Notes: generated by a model not told the origin, from the sequence alone. DNA of 64,000 nucleotides from Tabrizicola oligotrophica (GCF_011008935.1 NZ_JAAIVJ010000003.1:248001-312000), one strand, 5' to 3'. Positions 35,377 to 45,262 are shown, counted from the stretch's first letter. Numbers and translations are program-made.

Positions 35377-36609
35377 TTAGAACCGGTTGACCCGATAGGG
35401 ATGCAGATCGACCGAGGGCTTGGCCCCGGTGATAAGCTCGCCCATCAGCCGCGCTGTGGTGGCGGCATAGGTCAGACCAAGGTGTCCGTGTCCGGTGGCA
35501 TAGTAAACCCCGCGCGTCCGGGCGCTGGCCGAGAGGATCGGCACCGTATCCGGCAGCGCCGGGCGGTGTCCCATCCATTCGCTGGTGGTCTCCCGGCGAA
35601 GGTTCGGCAGCGCAGTCATCGCCCGCTTCACCGTCACCTTGGCGCGGCGATAATCCGGCGCGGCCTCCAGCCCCGCCATCTCCACCGTGCCGCCGACGCG
35701 GATGCCGCCCGCGGTCGGTGTCACCATGAAAACCCGTGCAGGCCAGATGATCGAATGACGCATCGAAATACCCGGCGCCATGATCTGCGTATGATAGCCG
35801 CGCTCGGTCTCCAGCGGGATCGGTTCGCCCAACAGCTTCGACAGCCGGTGCGAGAAGGCCCCGGCGGCGATCACCACCTCATCAGCGGACAGACGGCGGC
35901 CGTCCTTCAGCACCACCTCGCGGATGGTCTCGCCGCGGGCAAAGCCCACGACCTCGCCGCGCTCGATCCGCCCCCCCTGGGCGGTGAAGCGTTCGGCCAA
36001 GGCCAGGACCAGCTTGTAGGGGTCTTTCATCGAGCGGTTCTGCGGGAACAGCACGGCAAGGCCGATGGTCTTGGCCAGCTCCGGCTCCAGCTCTCGCGCT
36101 TGATCGCCGGTCAGCCGTTGATGGGCAAAGCCGAAGCGTTCGAGGATTTCAATGTGATCGCGGTCAGCGCGGAATTCGGCCTCGTCGGTGTAAAGCGAGA
36201 GGCAGCCTTCGGTGCTGATCTGGTCCGACAAGCCGGTTTCGGCCAGCAGCGCCAGCGTGTCGTCCAGCGCCCGGGCGCAAAGCACCGCGCCCTGCGCTTC
36301 CAGCGCGCGCAGCTTCGAAGGGCGCGAGGCGGCGATGAAGCGCAGGAACCACGGCATCAGTTTCGGCACATAGCCGGGCCGCACCCGCACCGGGCCTTCA
36401 GGATCCAGCATCCAGCCGGGCATCTGCTTCCAGACTTGCGGGCGCGAGGCGGGCATGAATTCGGTCACGGCAATCGACGCCATGTTGCCGAACGAGGCGC
36501 CCATGCCGGGGCTGTCCCGGTCGATCAGCACCACCTGACGCCCGCGCTTTTGCAGGTCATGGGCAATCGCCGTGCCGATGATGCCTGCGCCCACGACGAC
36601 CGTGACCAT
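35377..36609 (-). CDS. DadA-like FAD-dependent D-amino acid oxidase/dehydrogenase
   Basis: A 410-residue flavoprotein: N-terminal VVVGAGIIGTAIAHDLQKRG, GASFGNMASIA, and C-terminal GHRPALPDTVPIL and ATGHGHLGLTYAATTA. By gene context a good candidate for oxidising cis-4-hydroxy-D-proline to pyrroline-4-hydroxy-2-carboxylate. It is the same length as, and clearly paralogous to, the oxidase at 58487. It starts four bases before the DapA-family gene in reading order, giving a tight operon. Confidence 0.87.
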   Translation of the reverse strand: MVTVVVGAGIIGTAIAHDLQKRGRQVVLIDRDSPGMGASFGNMASIAVTEFMPASRPQVWKQMPGWMLDPEGPVRVRPGYVPKLMPWFLRFIAASRPSKLRALEAQGAVLCARALDDTLALLAETGLSDQISTEGCLSLYTDEAEFRADRDHIEILERFGFAHQRLTGDQARELEPELAKTIGLAVLFPQNRSMKDPYKLVLALAERFTAQGGRIERGEVVGFARGETIREVVLKDGRRLSADEVVIAAGAFSHRLSKLLGEPIPLETERGYHTQIMAPGISMRHSIIWPARVFMVTPTAGGIRVGGTVEMAGLEAAPDYRRAKVTVKRAMTALPNLRRETTSEWMGHRPALPDTVPILSASARTRGVYYATGHGHLGLTYAATTARLMGELITGAKPSVDLHPYRVNRF

Positions 36610-36613
36610 GGGC

Positions 36614-37498
36614 TTATTTCCAGTTCAGGATCGGCTGCATGGCGGCGGCAAACTCCGCCTTCTCGGCCTCGGTCAGCGGGCCGAAGGGCATGCGGCATTC
36701 GCCCACCGGATTGCCCTGCAACTCGCAACCGTATTTCAGCTTTTGCACGAACTTGCCGGATTCCAGCACGTTCATCGCCGGCCAGACCGCCTGCATGATC
36801 TCCTTGGCGCGGGCGTGGTTGCCTGCCCGGAAGGCCGTATCCATCTCGCAGACCGGCTTGGCCATGCAGTTCGCCGGACCGCAGATCCAGCTGTCAGCGC
36901 CCCAATGCATGAAATCCCAGGCGATGTCGTCGGACCCCGACACCAGCTGGATGCGCCCGGCATAGCGGGTGGAGATGCCGATGGCGCGCTGCATCACGCC
37001 CGAGGATTCCTTGATGCCGATCACGCGCGGATTGTCGGCCAGCGCGTCCAGCGACTCATACTCGATCTCCACCCCGTCCTTGCCGGGATAGGAATACAGC
37101 ACGATGTTCATGTCGGTGGCATCGATCACCGCGTTGAAGTGGCGGATGATCTCGGCCTGCGTCGGCTTGGTGTAGAACGGCACGGCCAGCAGCACCGCGT
37201 CATAGCCCATCGCCTTGGCGCGCTTGGTATTGGCAATGACCCCGGCGGTTGACGGCGCATTGGTGCCGGCGATCAGGGTTTCACCGGGCTTGGCGAAATC
37301 CTTGACGAATTGCAGGACCGAATCGCGCTCGGCATTCGACATCAGATTGTATTCGCCCGAAGACCCGCAAGGCACCCAGCCCGACACGCCCGCAGCCCGG
37401 AGCGCGGTCAGATGCGCCTCGAATGCCACAAAGTCGATCTCGCCCCCGGCGTCATAGGGGGTGACCAGCGCGGGCATCACGCCTTGCAGTTTCAGCAT
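36614..37498 (-). CDS. DapA-family lyase; candidate pyrroline-4-hydroxy-2-carboxylate deaminase
   Basis: A 294-residue (beta/alpha)8 aldolase of the dihydrodipicolinate synthase family. The Schiff-base lysine is in VIGIKESSG, the conserved tyrosine in VLYSYPGK, and the substrate loop in CGSSGEY. In hydroxyproline clusters this family supplies the deaminase forming 2-oxoglutarate semialdehyde; dedicated lysine synthesis is less likely in this context. Start at 37498 (AAAGG upstream) gives the family N-terminus. It is the first gene of the cluster A operon, facing the GntR gene. Confidence 0.85.
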   Translation of the reverse strand: MLKLQGVMPALVTPYDAGGEIDFVAFEAHLTALRAAGVSGWVPCGSSGEYNLMSNAERDSVLQFVKDFAKPGETLIAGTNAPSTAGVIANTKRAKAMGYDAVLLAVPFYTKPTQAEIIRHFNAVIDATDMNIVLYSYPGKDGVEIEYESLDALADNPRVIGIKESSGVMQRAIGISTRYAGRIQLVSGSDDIAWDFMHWGADSWICGPANCMAKPVCEMDTAFRAGNHARAKEIMQAVWPAMNVLESGKFVQKLKYGCELQGNPVGECRMPFGPLTEAEKAEFAAAMQPILNWK

Positions 37499-37550
37499 GG
37501 GAAGACCTTTCGGATCGGGCCGCGCAAAACGAGGTGTCCGGGCGGCAGTA

Positions 37551-37616
37551 GACTTGTCGCCCATCTTGCCGACACCGTGCCGACAAGTCAATGGGAAGAA
37601 TGTTCCGTGTCGACAC
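37551..37616. promoter_or_regulatory. Inverted repeats in the dapA-family/GntR divergent promoter region
   Basis: GACTTGTCG (37551-37559) and CGACAAGTC (37581-37589) form an exact 9-bp inverted repeat. GTGTCGACAC (37607-37616) is a perfect 10-bp palindrome, and CCGACA occurs twice between. The cluster of CGACA-type half-sites in a 139-166 bp divergent region is a likely binding zone for the adjacent GntR/FCD protein. Confidence 0.5.
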
Positions 37617-37664
37617 GCTGCACCGCAAAGGCTAACCATGGCTCAAAGCAAGGGGATCGGAACG

Positions 37665-38384
37665 ATGGACGTTGAAAGCGACGTGAAACGCACCAAGGGC
37701 ACGGGCGCGCGCTTTGCCTACGAGACACTGCGCGACGAGATCCTGTCGCTGGCGCTGGCCCCGGGCCAGCTTCTTGACGAGACAACCTTCGCCGAGCGAT
37801 TCGGCATGTCGCGCTCTCCCGTGCGCGAGGCGTTCATCCGGCTGGCGGGGGAAGGCATGGTGGTGACGCTGGCCAACCGCTCCACCATTGTTGCGCCGAT
37901 CGATGTGCAGAGCTTTCCGAAATACGTCGAGGCGCTCGACATTGCCCAGCGCATGAACACAAGGCTGGCGGCGGATCTGCGAACCGACGCCGATCTGGTC
38001 CGCATCGCCGAAGCACAGAAGGTCTTTGTCGAAGCCGCGCGCCGCGGCAATCATCTGGAAATGTCGGAGGCGAACAAACGCTTCCACATGACCATCGCCG
38101 AGGCAGGCCGGAACCCCTATCTCGCGGGGTTCTACGAGCGCCTTCTCGATCAGGGCCGGCGCATGTTGCACCTGCATTTCGACTATCTCGAACGCACCCA
38201 TGACGGCCATCTTCTGACCGACGACCATGTTGCCATGCTGGAAGCCATCCGCGCCCGCGACGTCGAGCGCGCCGATGCGCTGGCCCATGCCCATACCCGG
38301 CAATTCCGCGACAACTTCATCCGCTTCATGCAGGAAAACTATGCGCAGGCCATGCCCTTGGCCGGGCCGGCAAAGCCGCTGTGA
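37665..38384 (+). CDS. GntR-family regulator, FCD type (cluster A)
   Basis: A 239-residue regulator: winged helix at about residues 12-75 ([32 protein letters not shown]) and a C-terminal all-helical FCD ligand domain with [18 protein letters not shown], whose histidines usually bind a metal. It is divergent from the cluster A operon and likely controls it through the repeats at 37551-37616. Its N-terminal domain is strikingly similar to that of the cluster B regulator at 56731. Start chosen at 37665 with AGGGGA upstream; ATG 37638 is an alternative. Confidence 0.87.
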   Translation: MDVESDVKRTKGTGARFAYETLRDEILSLALAPGQLLDETTFAERFGMSRSPVREAFIRLAGEGMVVTLANRSTIVAPIDVQSFPKYVEALDIAQRMNTRLAADLRTDADLVRIAEAQKVFVEAARRGNHLEMSEANKRFHMTIAEAGRNPYLAGFYERLLDQGRRMLHLHFDYLERTHDGHLLTDDHVAMLEAIRARDVERADALAHAHTRQFRDNFIRFMQENYAQAMPLAGPAKPL

Positions 38385-38409
38385 AATGGAAGCAAGTGAA
38401 AGGAAAATT

Positions 38410-38486
38410 TGGTCGGAGCGAGAGGATTCGAACCTCCGACCCCCTGCTCCCGAAGCAGGTGCGCTACCAGACTGCGCTACGCTCCG
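38410..38486 (-). tRNA. tRNA-Pro (CGG)
   Basis: A 77-nt cloverleaf on the minus strand: acceptor CGGAGCG paired with CGCTCCG, discriminator A and encoded CCA. The anticodon stem CCTGC/GCAGG encloses loop TTCGGGA, giving anticodon CGG with G37. The T-loop GTTCGAATC is present. It reads proline CCG codons, which are frequent in this high-GC DNA. It is convergent with the GntR gene. Confidence 0.96.
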
Positions 38487-38551
38487 ACCGTGGAGGGCGG
38501 GTTAAACGCTTCTGGCGGGAATGGCAAGGGGATTCCCGGCGGGAATTCCAG

Positions 38552-39499
38552 TCAATCTGAGCCGCGGCGCAACAGCAGGCCGATGCGCGGCATCAACCCG
38601 GTCTCGGCGCGGGATTTGTTCGACAGGACGGGGCTGTTCTTCGACACCGTGGGCGTGCCTTCACGCAATACGATGTAGACCCCCGAGGCGATGATGACCG
38701 CGGTGCCGACCATGGTCCACATGTCGATGCTTTCTTCGAAGAACACCGTGCCATAGACCGCGGCCCAGAGGATCTGCGAATACTGCATCGGCGCCACGAT
38801 CACCGCGGGCGCGGTGCGATAGGCGGCGATGGTCAGCATGGCGGCAACAAAGCCAAGACCGGCAATCACCCCCATCAGCGCCAGATGCTCCATCTCCATC
38901 GGACGATAGACGAAGGGCATCGTCGCCCCGGTGAGGAAGAAGGTGGCAATCATCGGATAAAGCATCAGCACGGCCGACCGCTCCGCCGTACCGATCTTGC
39001 GCACGATGACAGAGTTCAGCGCGCCGCTGAAGGCCGCGCAAAGCCCGATCAGGTGGCCGAATTGCAACTCGGCCTGACCGGGGCGCAGCACGATCATCAC
39101 GCCGATCAGGCCCACCAGAACCGCCATTCCGCGCCGGATGCCGACATGTTCGCCCAACATGGGGATCGACAGCAGCGTGATGAGCAAGGGCATGGCGAAG
39201 AAGATGGCATAGGTCTGCGCCAGCGGCAGCACCGAGAAGGCATAGAAGGCCGCCGCCCCGGTCGTCACTGTGGTCAGCGCCCGCGTCACCGACCACCAGG
39301 GATGGCGGGCGATCAGGTTGCCGTCGGTACGGTCCGACAGCAGCATGATCGTGACTAGAGGAAAGCCCAGCAACCCCGAGAAGAACAGGATCTGGAAGGC
39401 CGAATACTCCGAGCCCAGCACTTTGATCGCAACGTCATGCGTGGCGTAGATGCCAAAGGCGGCAAGCGCCAGCAGCGCGCCTTTCAGGTTCGGTCCCAT
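38552..39499 (-). CDS. DMT-family (EamA) transporter
   Basis: A 315-residue ten-helix membrane protein. The first repeat begins LKGALLALAAFGIYATHDVAIKVLG, the internal RHPWWSVTRALTTVTTGAAAFYAFS is typical of Rhodobacterales DMT proteins, and the second repeat begins IGLCAAFSGALNSVIVRKIG. Substrate unknown. Its C-terminal tail (residues about 285-315) is basic and cytoplasmic. It stands alone between tRNA-Pro and leuB, all on the minus strand. Confidence 0.87.
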   Translation of the reverse strand: MGPNLKGALLALAAFGIYATHDVAIKVLGSEYSAFQILFFSGLLGFPLVTIMLLSDRTDGNLIARHPWWSVTRALTTVTTGAAAFYAFSVLPLAQTYAIFFAMPLLITLLSIPMLGEHVGIRRGMAVLVGLIGVMIVLRPGQAELQFGHLIGLCAAFSGALNSVIVRKIGTAERSAVLMLYPMIATFFLTGATMPFVYRPMEMEHLALMGVIAGLGFVAAMLTIAAYRTAPAVIVAPMQYSQILWAAVYGTVFFEESIDMWTMVGTAVIIASGVYIVLREGTPTVSKNSPVLSNKSRAETGLMPRIGLLLRRGSD

Positions 39500-39693
39500 G
39501 AGTTCGCCCTATCCGCGCAGCAGGCCGTGTTGCGCTGGCGGCTTGTCGCAGAAAGGCGCGCAAGGCTCAAGCCGGGGTGGCGGCGGTTTTGGGCAAGTCG
39601 GCAAGAATTAACAGCCCCGCCGCAATGATGTTGGCCAGAGCGAAAGCGGCGCCGCGCCGACGGGCAGGGACCGAGGCGTTGCCCTTGAGCGGG

Positions 39694-39716
39694 AAACGGC
39701 CCCCGCAACGGGGGCC
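39694..39716 (-). terminator. Hairpin downstream of leuB
   Basis: GGCCCCCG, CAA, CGGGGGCC: a perfect 8-bp GC stem seven bases after the leuB stop, followed on the minus strand by a short GTTT run. A probable, though weak, intrinsic terminator for leuB. Confidence 0.6.
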
Positions 39717-39723
39717 GAAGATC

Positions 39724-40830
39724 TTACAGGCTGGCGTCCAGCGCGGCGATGATCGCATCGCCCATCGCCGAGGTCGACACCGGGGTGCCGCCTTCGGGAC
39801 CCATCAGGTCGGCGGTGCGCACGCCGTCGGCCAGCACCTTTTCCACCGCCTTCTCGACGCGGGTCGCCTCGTCGCCCATGCTGAACGAATAGCGCAGCGC
39901 CATGGCGAAGGACAGGATGCAGGCGATCGGGTTGGCCTTGCCCTGACCGGCAATGTCCGGGGCCGAACCGTGGACCGGCTCATACAGCGCCTTCGGGCGG
40001 CCATTGGCCATCGGGCTGCCAAGCGAGGCCGAGGGCAGCATGCCGAGCGAGCCGGTCAGCATCGCCGCCATGTCCGACAGCACGTCGCCAAAGAGGTTGT
40101 CGGTGACGATCACATCGAACTGCTTGGGCCAGCGACAGAGTTGCATCGCGCCGTTGTCGGCATACATGTGGGTCAGGGCGACATCCGGGTATTCCCGGTC
40201 ATGCACTTCCTGCACCACTTCGCGCCACAGGATGCCCGATTCCATCACATTGGCCTTCTCCATCGAGCAGACCTTGTTGCCCCGCTTGCGGGCCAGCTCG
40301 AACGCCGACCGCGCCACGCGGGCAATCTCGGATTCGGTATAGCGCTGGGTGTTGATGCCGACGCGCTCATTGCCTTCCTTGAAGATGCCGCGCGGCTCGC
40401 CGAAATAGACGCCCGAGGTCAGCTCGCGCACGATCACGATGTCCAGCCCCGCGACCACGTCCTTTTTCAGCGACGAGAAATCGGCCAGCGCGTCAAAGCA
40501 CTGGGCCGGGCGCAGGTTGGAAAACAGGTCCATCTCCTTGCGCAGGCGCAGAAGGCCGCGCTCGGGCTTCACCGAGAAATCCAGCACGTCGTATTTCGGC
40601 CCGCCCACGGCGCCCAAGAGAACCGCGTCGACTTGCTGCGCGCGTGCCATGGTGTCGTCGTGCAAGGGTGTGCCGTGCTTGTCATAGGCGCAACCACCGA
40701 CGAGGTCTTCACTGACGTCGAACTGGACGCCGCGTTTGGCCCCCATCCAGCCGATGATCTTTTTCACTTCGGCCATGACTTCGGGGCCGATGCCGTCGCC
40801 GGCGAGGATAAGAAGGGAGGGGTTGGCCAT
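39724..40830 (-). CDS. leuB: 3-isopropylmalate dehydrogenase LeuB
   Basis: A 368-residue beta-decarboxylating dehydrogenase for the third step of leucine synthesis. Typical segments: [17 protein letters not shown] at the N-terminus, [15 protein letters not shown] with the substrate arginine/tyrosine region, [14 protein letters not shown] with the metal-binding aspartates, and [15 protein letters not shown] at the NAD site. It is separated from leuD/leuC by the EEP-like and membrane-protein genes on the same strand. Confidence 0.97.
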   Translation of the reverse strand: MANPSLLILAGDGIGPEVMAEVKKIIGWMGAKRGVQFDVSEDLVGGCAYDKHGTPLHDDTMARAQQVDAVLLGAVGGPKYDVLDFSVKPERGLLRLRKEMDLFSNLRPAQCFDALADFSSLKKDVVAGLDIVIVRELTSGVYFGEPRGIFKEGNERVGINTQRYTESEIARVARSAFELARKRGNKVCSMEKANVMESGILWREVVQEVHDREYPDVALTHMYADNGAMQLCRWPKQFDVIVTDNLFGDVLSDMAAMLTGSLGMLPSASLGSPMANGRPKALYEPVHGSAPDIAGQGKANPIACILSFAMALRYSFSMGDEATRVEKAVEKVLADGVRTADLMGPEGGTPVSTSAMGDAIIAALDASL

Positions 40831-40912
40831 CGGGCGCTCCTGCTGAAATGGGTCGCGGTTGGCCTAGCCAAAGGGGCGCGCGGGGTCAAGCAGGCAAGGG
40901 CGCAGCGGGGCC

Positions 40913-41959
40913 TCAGGGCAGGCGCAGATCGACCCAGACCGGGCGGTGCCGGGAGGCGGTGGCAAGCGTCCTTGCCATCTCGTCCTCTTCTGGCGGCCCC
41001 AGCACCCCCGCTGCCGCCACCGGCAGATCGGCCGAGGGCAGGATCACCTCCACCCGCAGGCCGCCGAGATCGTCATAAAGCGCGGTATCCAGCGCCGGAT
41101 CGCCCTGTTGCCCCGGATCTTCCCGACCAGACTGGCCGCGTGGTGCCGGGTCCTGCAGGGCTGGATGGGAAAGAAGCGCGCGCAGGGCCTCTGGCCTGCC
41201 ACCGCCATCTTCCGGGTCAAGACTGGTTTGTCCCAGAATCACGAACGGCGGCTCGGGCGGGGCAAGCGGCAGATCGCCCGCCAGAAGCCGCAGCCAGAAG
41301 GCCGCCTCGTCATGGTTGCGGCGGCCATTGCGATCCTCTGGCCCGTCGAATGCGGGCGGGGAGGCGTAAAAGGCCAGAAGCCGCAGGGTCCGGCCATCGG
41401 GCAAAAGCACCGGCACCTCATGCGCGCCGGTGGTGTGCAACCGCTGGACGTCGCGGGCCGGGTCGGTGTCGGGCATCAGATTGCCCTGCAGATCGGCCCA
41501 GAGATAGGTCGAGAAATCCCGCCCATCCGCGCCCAGAGGCAGACGGGACAGAACCGCCATCCCGCCTTCACCCGGAAAGCGGCCCCACCCCTGCGCATCG
41601 CGGGCCTCGCCCAACTGGCCGTTGCCGTCCAGGTCGCGGCCGGTCGGCACCCCGGTATTCGGACGCAGGGCGATGCGGTGCGGATAGGAAAGCCCCGCCG
41701 CCTCAAGCCTGTCCGCCAGCGCGCCCAAGGCCTCTCCGCCCAGATCGAAGTCGATGCCGGTCAGCAGCAGCACATCCGCATCCAGCGCGGTGATCGCCTC
41801 GACCACGGCAGCGCGCTGCGCAGGAAGCTCCTTCTTGCGCAGGTCAAACAGCAAAAGCCCCGGACCGGGGGCGGAAAGATCGGCATTGTAGGTGGCAATC
41901 CGCAGCGTTTCGGCCGACGCGCCCAGCGCCCAGAGGCCCGCGGCGAAAGCGGCAATCAG
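40913..41959 (-). CDS. Endonuclease/exonuclease/phosphatase-family secreted protein (start uncertain)
   Basis: About 348 residues with an exported N-terminus (LIAAFAAGLWALGASAETL) followed by LRIATYNADLS, DADVLLLTGIDFDLGG, an EDRNGRRNHDEAA segment and a C-terminal ATASRHRPVWVDLRL, the EEP fold order. No ATG, GTG or TTG is in frame near the signal peptide; the nearest is ATG 42085, deep in the upstream gene. The coordinate given uses a CTG that overlaps the upstream stop; ATT at 41956 is also possible. A usual Asp/His pair in the middle is hard to place, so activity is unsure. Confidence 0.65.
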   Translation of the reverse strand: MIAAFAAGLWALGASAETLRIATYNADLSAPGPGLLLFDLRKKELPAQRAAVVEAITALDADVLLLTGIDFDLGGEALGALADRLEAAGLSYPHRIALRPNTGVPTGRDLDGNGQLGEARDAQGWGRFPGEGGMAVLSRLPLGADGRDFSTYLWADLQGNLMPDTDPARDVQRLHTTGAHEVPVLLPDGRTLRLLAFYASPPAFDGPEDRNGRRNHDEAAFWLRLLAGDLPLAPPEPPFVILGQTSLDPEDGGGRPEALRALLSHPALQDPAPRGQSGREDPGQQGDPALDTALYDDLGGLRVEVILPSADLPVAAAGVLGPPEEDEMARTLATASRHRPVWVDLRLP

Positions 41960-42939
41960 GCCGCGGCAAGCCCGTCGCGCGCGCCCTGCAGCGCGCGGTT
42001 GGCATTGCGGCGTTCCTGAATCATGTCGGCGACCCGTCCCATGGCAATGCCGCGCATGAACAAGCTTGCAGGTAGAAAGGCCCATGCCGTCATCGTCCAG
42101 ATCAGGGTTTGCGAATTTGCCGCGGACAGCGGCTCAAAGCTGGTGGAGGAGATCATCACCACGGCGGGGGTCAGGAAGGGCAACAGGAACCCAAGGGCAA
42201 TGTTGATGCGCGCATCGCGTTGCAGGCGCACCACGACATCGCCGCCTGCTGTCGGATCAAACGTCGGCAGGTTGACCCAGACATTGAAGGTCCGGCCCCG
42301 CGACGGCCAGTTGCCCGACTTCAGCGCAACGACAAAGACCGACAGCGACACCAGCGAGATCAGATAGGCCATCCCCGCAGCAGTGCGCACTTCGGCAATC
42401 TCTTGTGCCGATGCCCCATCGGACATCATCAGCGTGGCCAGACGCACCGGGCTATAGGCGAAATCCATCGAGGCGCCGACCACCATGCCCACGGCGCTGG
42501 TGAATTCGGTAAAGGAGGTCGGCGCAACCTTGCCGCGTTCGATGGTCGACAGGAAGAACACGATGGCAAACAGCATCAGGAAACGGATGCGGTTGAACGG
42601 CGGCGCATCGCGGAATTCGACAAGGCTCGGGTAGGTGGAGTTGTATTCGACAAAGGTCAGCAGGCCCAGGAACAGCGCCACAAGCGCCACCATCTGCTTG
42701 GTGTCAGAGGTCACGTCCAGAAGCAGCATGGAGGGTGTTGCCACCACAACCATTACCAAGACTGCACGCATGAGCGCACTTGTCAGTTGCGATACCACTG
42801 CCTTGCCATCCTCAACCCGATCGAGGCTGGTACTGTGCCAGCCCCTTGTCCCGGAATTGCCCCGCACTTTGTGGCGGATTGCCTCAATCTTGCCCAATTT
42901 GTGCCTTCTTTCGACGAATCCCGCAATCGGATGATTCAT
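41956..42939 (-). CDS. Six-helix membrane protein of unknown function
   Basis: I do not recognise this 327-residue protein. After a basic, cytoplasmic N-terminus (about 60 residues) it has about six hydrophobic helices, among them VMVVVATPSMLLLDV, MVALVALFLGLLTFVEYN, FLMLFAIVFFLSTIERG and INIALGFLLPFLTPAVVMISS. The C-terminus is basic (RVADMIQERRNANRAL). Start at ATG 42939 is chosen because upstream codons are non-homologous in composition and an ATG at 43044 would run into the leuD terminator. Its stop overlaps the EEP-like gene. Confidence 0.65.
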   Translation of the reverse strand: MNHPIAGFVERRHKLGKIEAIRHKVRGNSGTRGWHSTSLDRVEDGKAVVSQLTSALMRAVLVMVVVATPSMLLLDVTSDTKQMVALVALFLGLLTFVEYNSTYPSLVEFRDAPPFNRIRFLMLFAIVFFLSTIERGKVAPTSFTEFTSAVGMVVGASMDFAYSPVRLATLMMSDGASAQEIAEVRTAAGMAYLISLVSLSVFVVALKSGNWPSRGRTFNVWVNLPTFDPTAGGDVVVRLQRDARINIALGFLLPFLTPAVVMISSTSFEPLSAANSQTLIWTMTAWAFLPASLFMRGIAMGRVADMIQERRNANRALQGARDGLAAA

Positions 42940-43004
42940 CTTGCGCCCACAGTTTGGCGATTTCGCGGTCGGGGTGTCGCCGGAATGCATCAAACTTGCG
43001 GTCG

Positions 43005-43040
43005 AAAAAAGGCCGCCCTGATTGTTTCCAATCGGGCGGC
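43005..43040 (-). terminator. Intrinsic terminator of leuCD
   Basis: On the minus strand GCCGCCC-GATT, six-base loop, AATC(bulge)GGGCGGC, then CTTTTTT. A strong GC stem with a T-run 26 bases after the leuD stop. Confidence 0.85.
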
Positions 43041-43065
43041 GCAAGATATTGTGGTTATTGGCTTA

Positions 43066-43671
43066 TCAAGCCCAAGGACGCAGGGCGGCGTTCTTGGCCT
43101 CGAAGCTGTCAATTGCGGCGGCCTTCTCAAGCGTCAGGCCGATATCGTCCAGACCGTTCATCAGGCAGTGCTTGCGGTGCGGGTCCACGGCAAATCCGAA
43201 GGACAGCCCGTCCGAGGTGGTGACGGTCTGGGCGTCCAGATCAACCGTGATCCGCGCATTGGCGCCCTTGCGGGCATCGGCCATCAGCACATCCACCTGA
43301 TCCTGCGGCAGCACGATCGGCAGGATGCCGTTCTTGAAGCAGTTGTTGAAGAAGATGTCGGCAAAGCTGGTGGAGATCACGCAGCGGATGCCGAAATCCA
43401 GAAGCGCCCAGGGCGCATGCTCTCGCGACGAACCGCAGCCGAAATTGTCGCCCGCCACAAGGATTTCCGCCTTGCGATAGGCCGGCTGGTTCAGCACGAA
43501 ATCGGCCACTTCGTTGCCGTCGCGGTCAAAGCGCATCTCATCGAACAGGTTCTTGCCCAGGCCCGAGCGCTGAATGGTCTTCAGGAACTGCTTGGGGATG
43601 ATCATGTCGGTGTCGATGTTGACCAGCGGCATCGGCGCGGCAATGCCGGTCAGGGTGGTGAATTTTTCCAT
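43066..43671 (-). CDS. leuD: 3-isopropylmalate dehydratase small subunit LeuD
   Basis: A 201-residue swivelling-domain subunit that isomerises 2- to 3-isopropylmalate with LeuC. Typical marks: [18 protein letters not shown] at the N-terminus and the substrate-contact loop [17 protein letters not shown]. It lies 11 bases after leuC and ends at a strong terminator. Confidence 0.96.
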   Translation of the reverse strand: MEKFTTLTGIAAPMPLVNIDTDMIIPKQFLKTIQRSGLGKNLFDEMRFDRDGNEVADFVLNQPAYRKAEILVAGDNFGCGSSREHAPWALLDFGIRCVISTSFADIFFNNCFKNGILPIVLPQDQVDVLMADARKGANARITVDLDAQTVTTSDGLSFGFAVDPHRKHCLMNGLDDIGLTLEKAAAIDSFEAKNAALRPWA

Positions 43672-43682
43672 GTTTCGGTTCC

Positions 43683-45101
43683 TTACACCTTTTCGCCCAT
43701 CATCTCGCGCACGTCGGTCAGATGACCGGTGATCGCGGCGGCGGCGGCCATGGCCGGGCTCATCAGATGGGTGCGGCCCTTGTAGCCCTGACGCCCCTCA
43801 AAGTTGCGGTTCGAGGTGGAGGCGCAGCGTTCGCCCGGCGCCAGCTGGTCGGGGTTCATCGCAAGGCACATCGAGCAGCCGGCCAGACGCCATTCAAACC
43901 CGGCGTCGATGAAGATCTGCGCCAGACCTTCTTCCTCGGCCTGCGCGCGGACCAGACCGGAACCCGGCACCACCATGGCGCGCAGCCCGGCCTTGATCTT
44001 CTTGCCCTTCAGCACGGCCGCAGCCGCACGCAGGTCCTCGATCCGGCCATTGGTGCACGAGCCGATGAACACGGTGTCGATCTGGATGTCGGTCAGCTTC
44101 TGACCGGCCGTCAGGCCCATGTAGTCGATCGAGCGGGCCGCAGCCTCGACCTTGCCGCCGGTGAAATCCGAAGGCGCCGGCACGACACCGGTGATCGGCA
44201 GCACGTCCTCGGGGCTGGTACCCCAGGTCACGACCGGGGCGATATCTTCGCCCTTGATCGTCACCACCTTGTCGAAATGCGCGCCTTCATCGGTAAACAA
44301 GGTCTTCCAATAGGCCAGCGCGGCCTCCCACTTTGCGCCTTTCGGGGCATGCGGGCGGCCCATGCAATAGGCGAAGGTCTTTTCATCCGGCGCAATCAGG
44401 CCGGCGCGAGCGCCGCCTTCGATCGCCATGTTGCAGACCGTCATCCGGCCTTCCATCGACAGCTCGCGGATCGCCTGACCGCAATATTCGATGACATAGC
44501 CGGTGCCGCCCGCCGTGCCGGTTTCGCCGATCACCGACAGCGTGATGTCCTTGGCGGTGACGCCGGGGCGCAGGCTGCCGGTGATTTCCACCTTCATGTT
44601 CTTGCCCTTGCGCTGGATCAGCGTCTGGGTGGCCAGCACATGCTCCACTTCCGAGGTGCCGATGCCATGCGCCAGCGCGCCGAACGCGCCATGCGTCGCG
44701 GTGTGGCTGTCGCCGCAAACCACGGTCATGCCCGGCAGGGTCCAGCCCTGTTCGGGGCCGACGATATGCACGATGCCCTGCCGCACATCGGAGACCGGGT
44801 AATAGTTGATGCCGAAATCCTTGGCGTTCTTGTCGAGCGCCGCGACCTGAATCCGGCTGTCCTCGGTCATGGTCGAGGCATTGGCGCGGTCCAGCGTGGT
44901 GGGCACGTTGTGATCCGGCACCGCGATGGTCTTTTCTGGCGCGCGCACCTTGCGGCCGGTCATCCGCAACCCTTCAAAGGCCTGCGGGCTGGTGACTTCG
45001 TGCACCAGATGGCGGTCGATGTAGAGCAGGCAGGTGCCATCTTCGGCCTGATGGACGACGTGATCGTCCCAGATCTTGTCATAGAGTGTACGCGGAGCCA
45101 T
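43683..45101 (-). CDS. leuC: 3-isopropylmalate dehydratase large subunit LeuC
   Basis: A 472-residue aconitase-fold subunit. It binds a 4Fe-4S cluster through cysteines in [14 protein letters not shown] and in the [10 protein letters not shown] segment near the C-terminus. [14 protein letters not shown] holds active-site residues. It is first in the leuCD operon, with a good sigma-70-type promoter at 45263-45291 and a leader of about 150 nt. Confidence 0.97.
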   Translation of the reverse strand: MAPRTLYDKIWDDHVVHQAEDGTCLLYIDRHLVHEVTSPQAFEGLRMTGRKVRAPEKTIAVPDHNVPTTLDRANASTMTEDSRIQVAALDKNAKDFGINYYPVSDVRQGIVHIVGPEQGWTLPGMTVVCGDSHTATHGAFGALAHGIGTSEVEHVLATQTLIQRKGKNMKVEITGSLRPGVTAKDITLSVIGETGTAGGTGYVIEYCGQAIRELSMEGRMTVCNMAIEGGARAGLIAPDEKTFAYCMGRPHAPKGAKWEAALAYWKTLFTDEGAHFDKVVTIKGEDIAPVVTWGTSPEDVLPITGVVPAPSDFTGGKVEAAARSIDYMGLTAGQKLTDIQIDTVFIGSCTNGRIEDLRAAAAVLKGKKIKAGLRAMVVPGSGLVRAQAEEEGLAQIFIDAGFEWRLAGCSMCLAMNPDQLAPGERCASTSNRNFEGRQGYKGRTHLMSPAMAAAAAITGHLTDVREMMGEKV

Positions 45102-45262
45102 GGCTCATCCTTTTTGGAGTTGGCTGTGATGGAGAACGGGCAAAGCGGGCGCGTCGGCGCCGGTTTACCGAAGTCGTGCCAGAACAGACCGATCCAATGC
45201 GGTGAAACGCCAAGGCAGGCGTTCGTGATCGGCCATGTCGAAAAAGCGGGTCATGGGGGCGT

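Noticed and set aside
39567-39758. A 63-codon minus-strand frame with a hydrophobic C-terminal half between leuB and the DMT gene
   Set aside because: It starts inside leuB, spans the leuB terminator hairpin, and has no internal start or ribosome site; too weak to call.
45102-45262. Leucine-responsive T-box or classic attenuator upstream of leuC
   Set aside because: No T-box sequence, no run of leucine codons, and no terminator hairpin with T-run in the leader.
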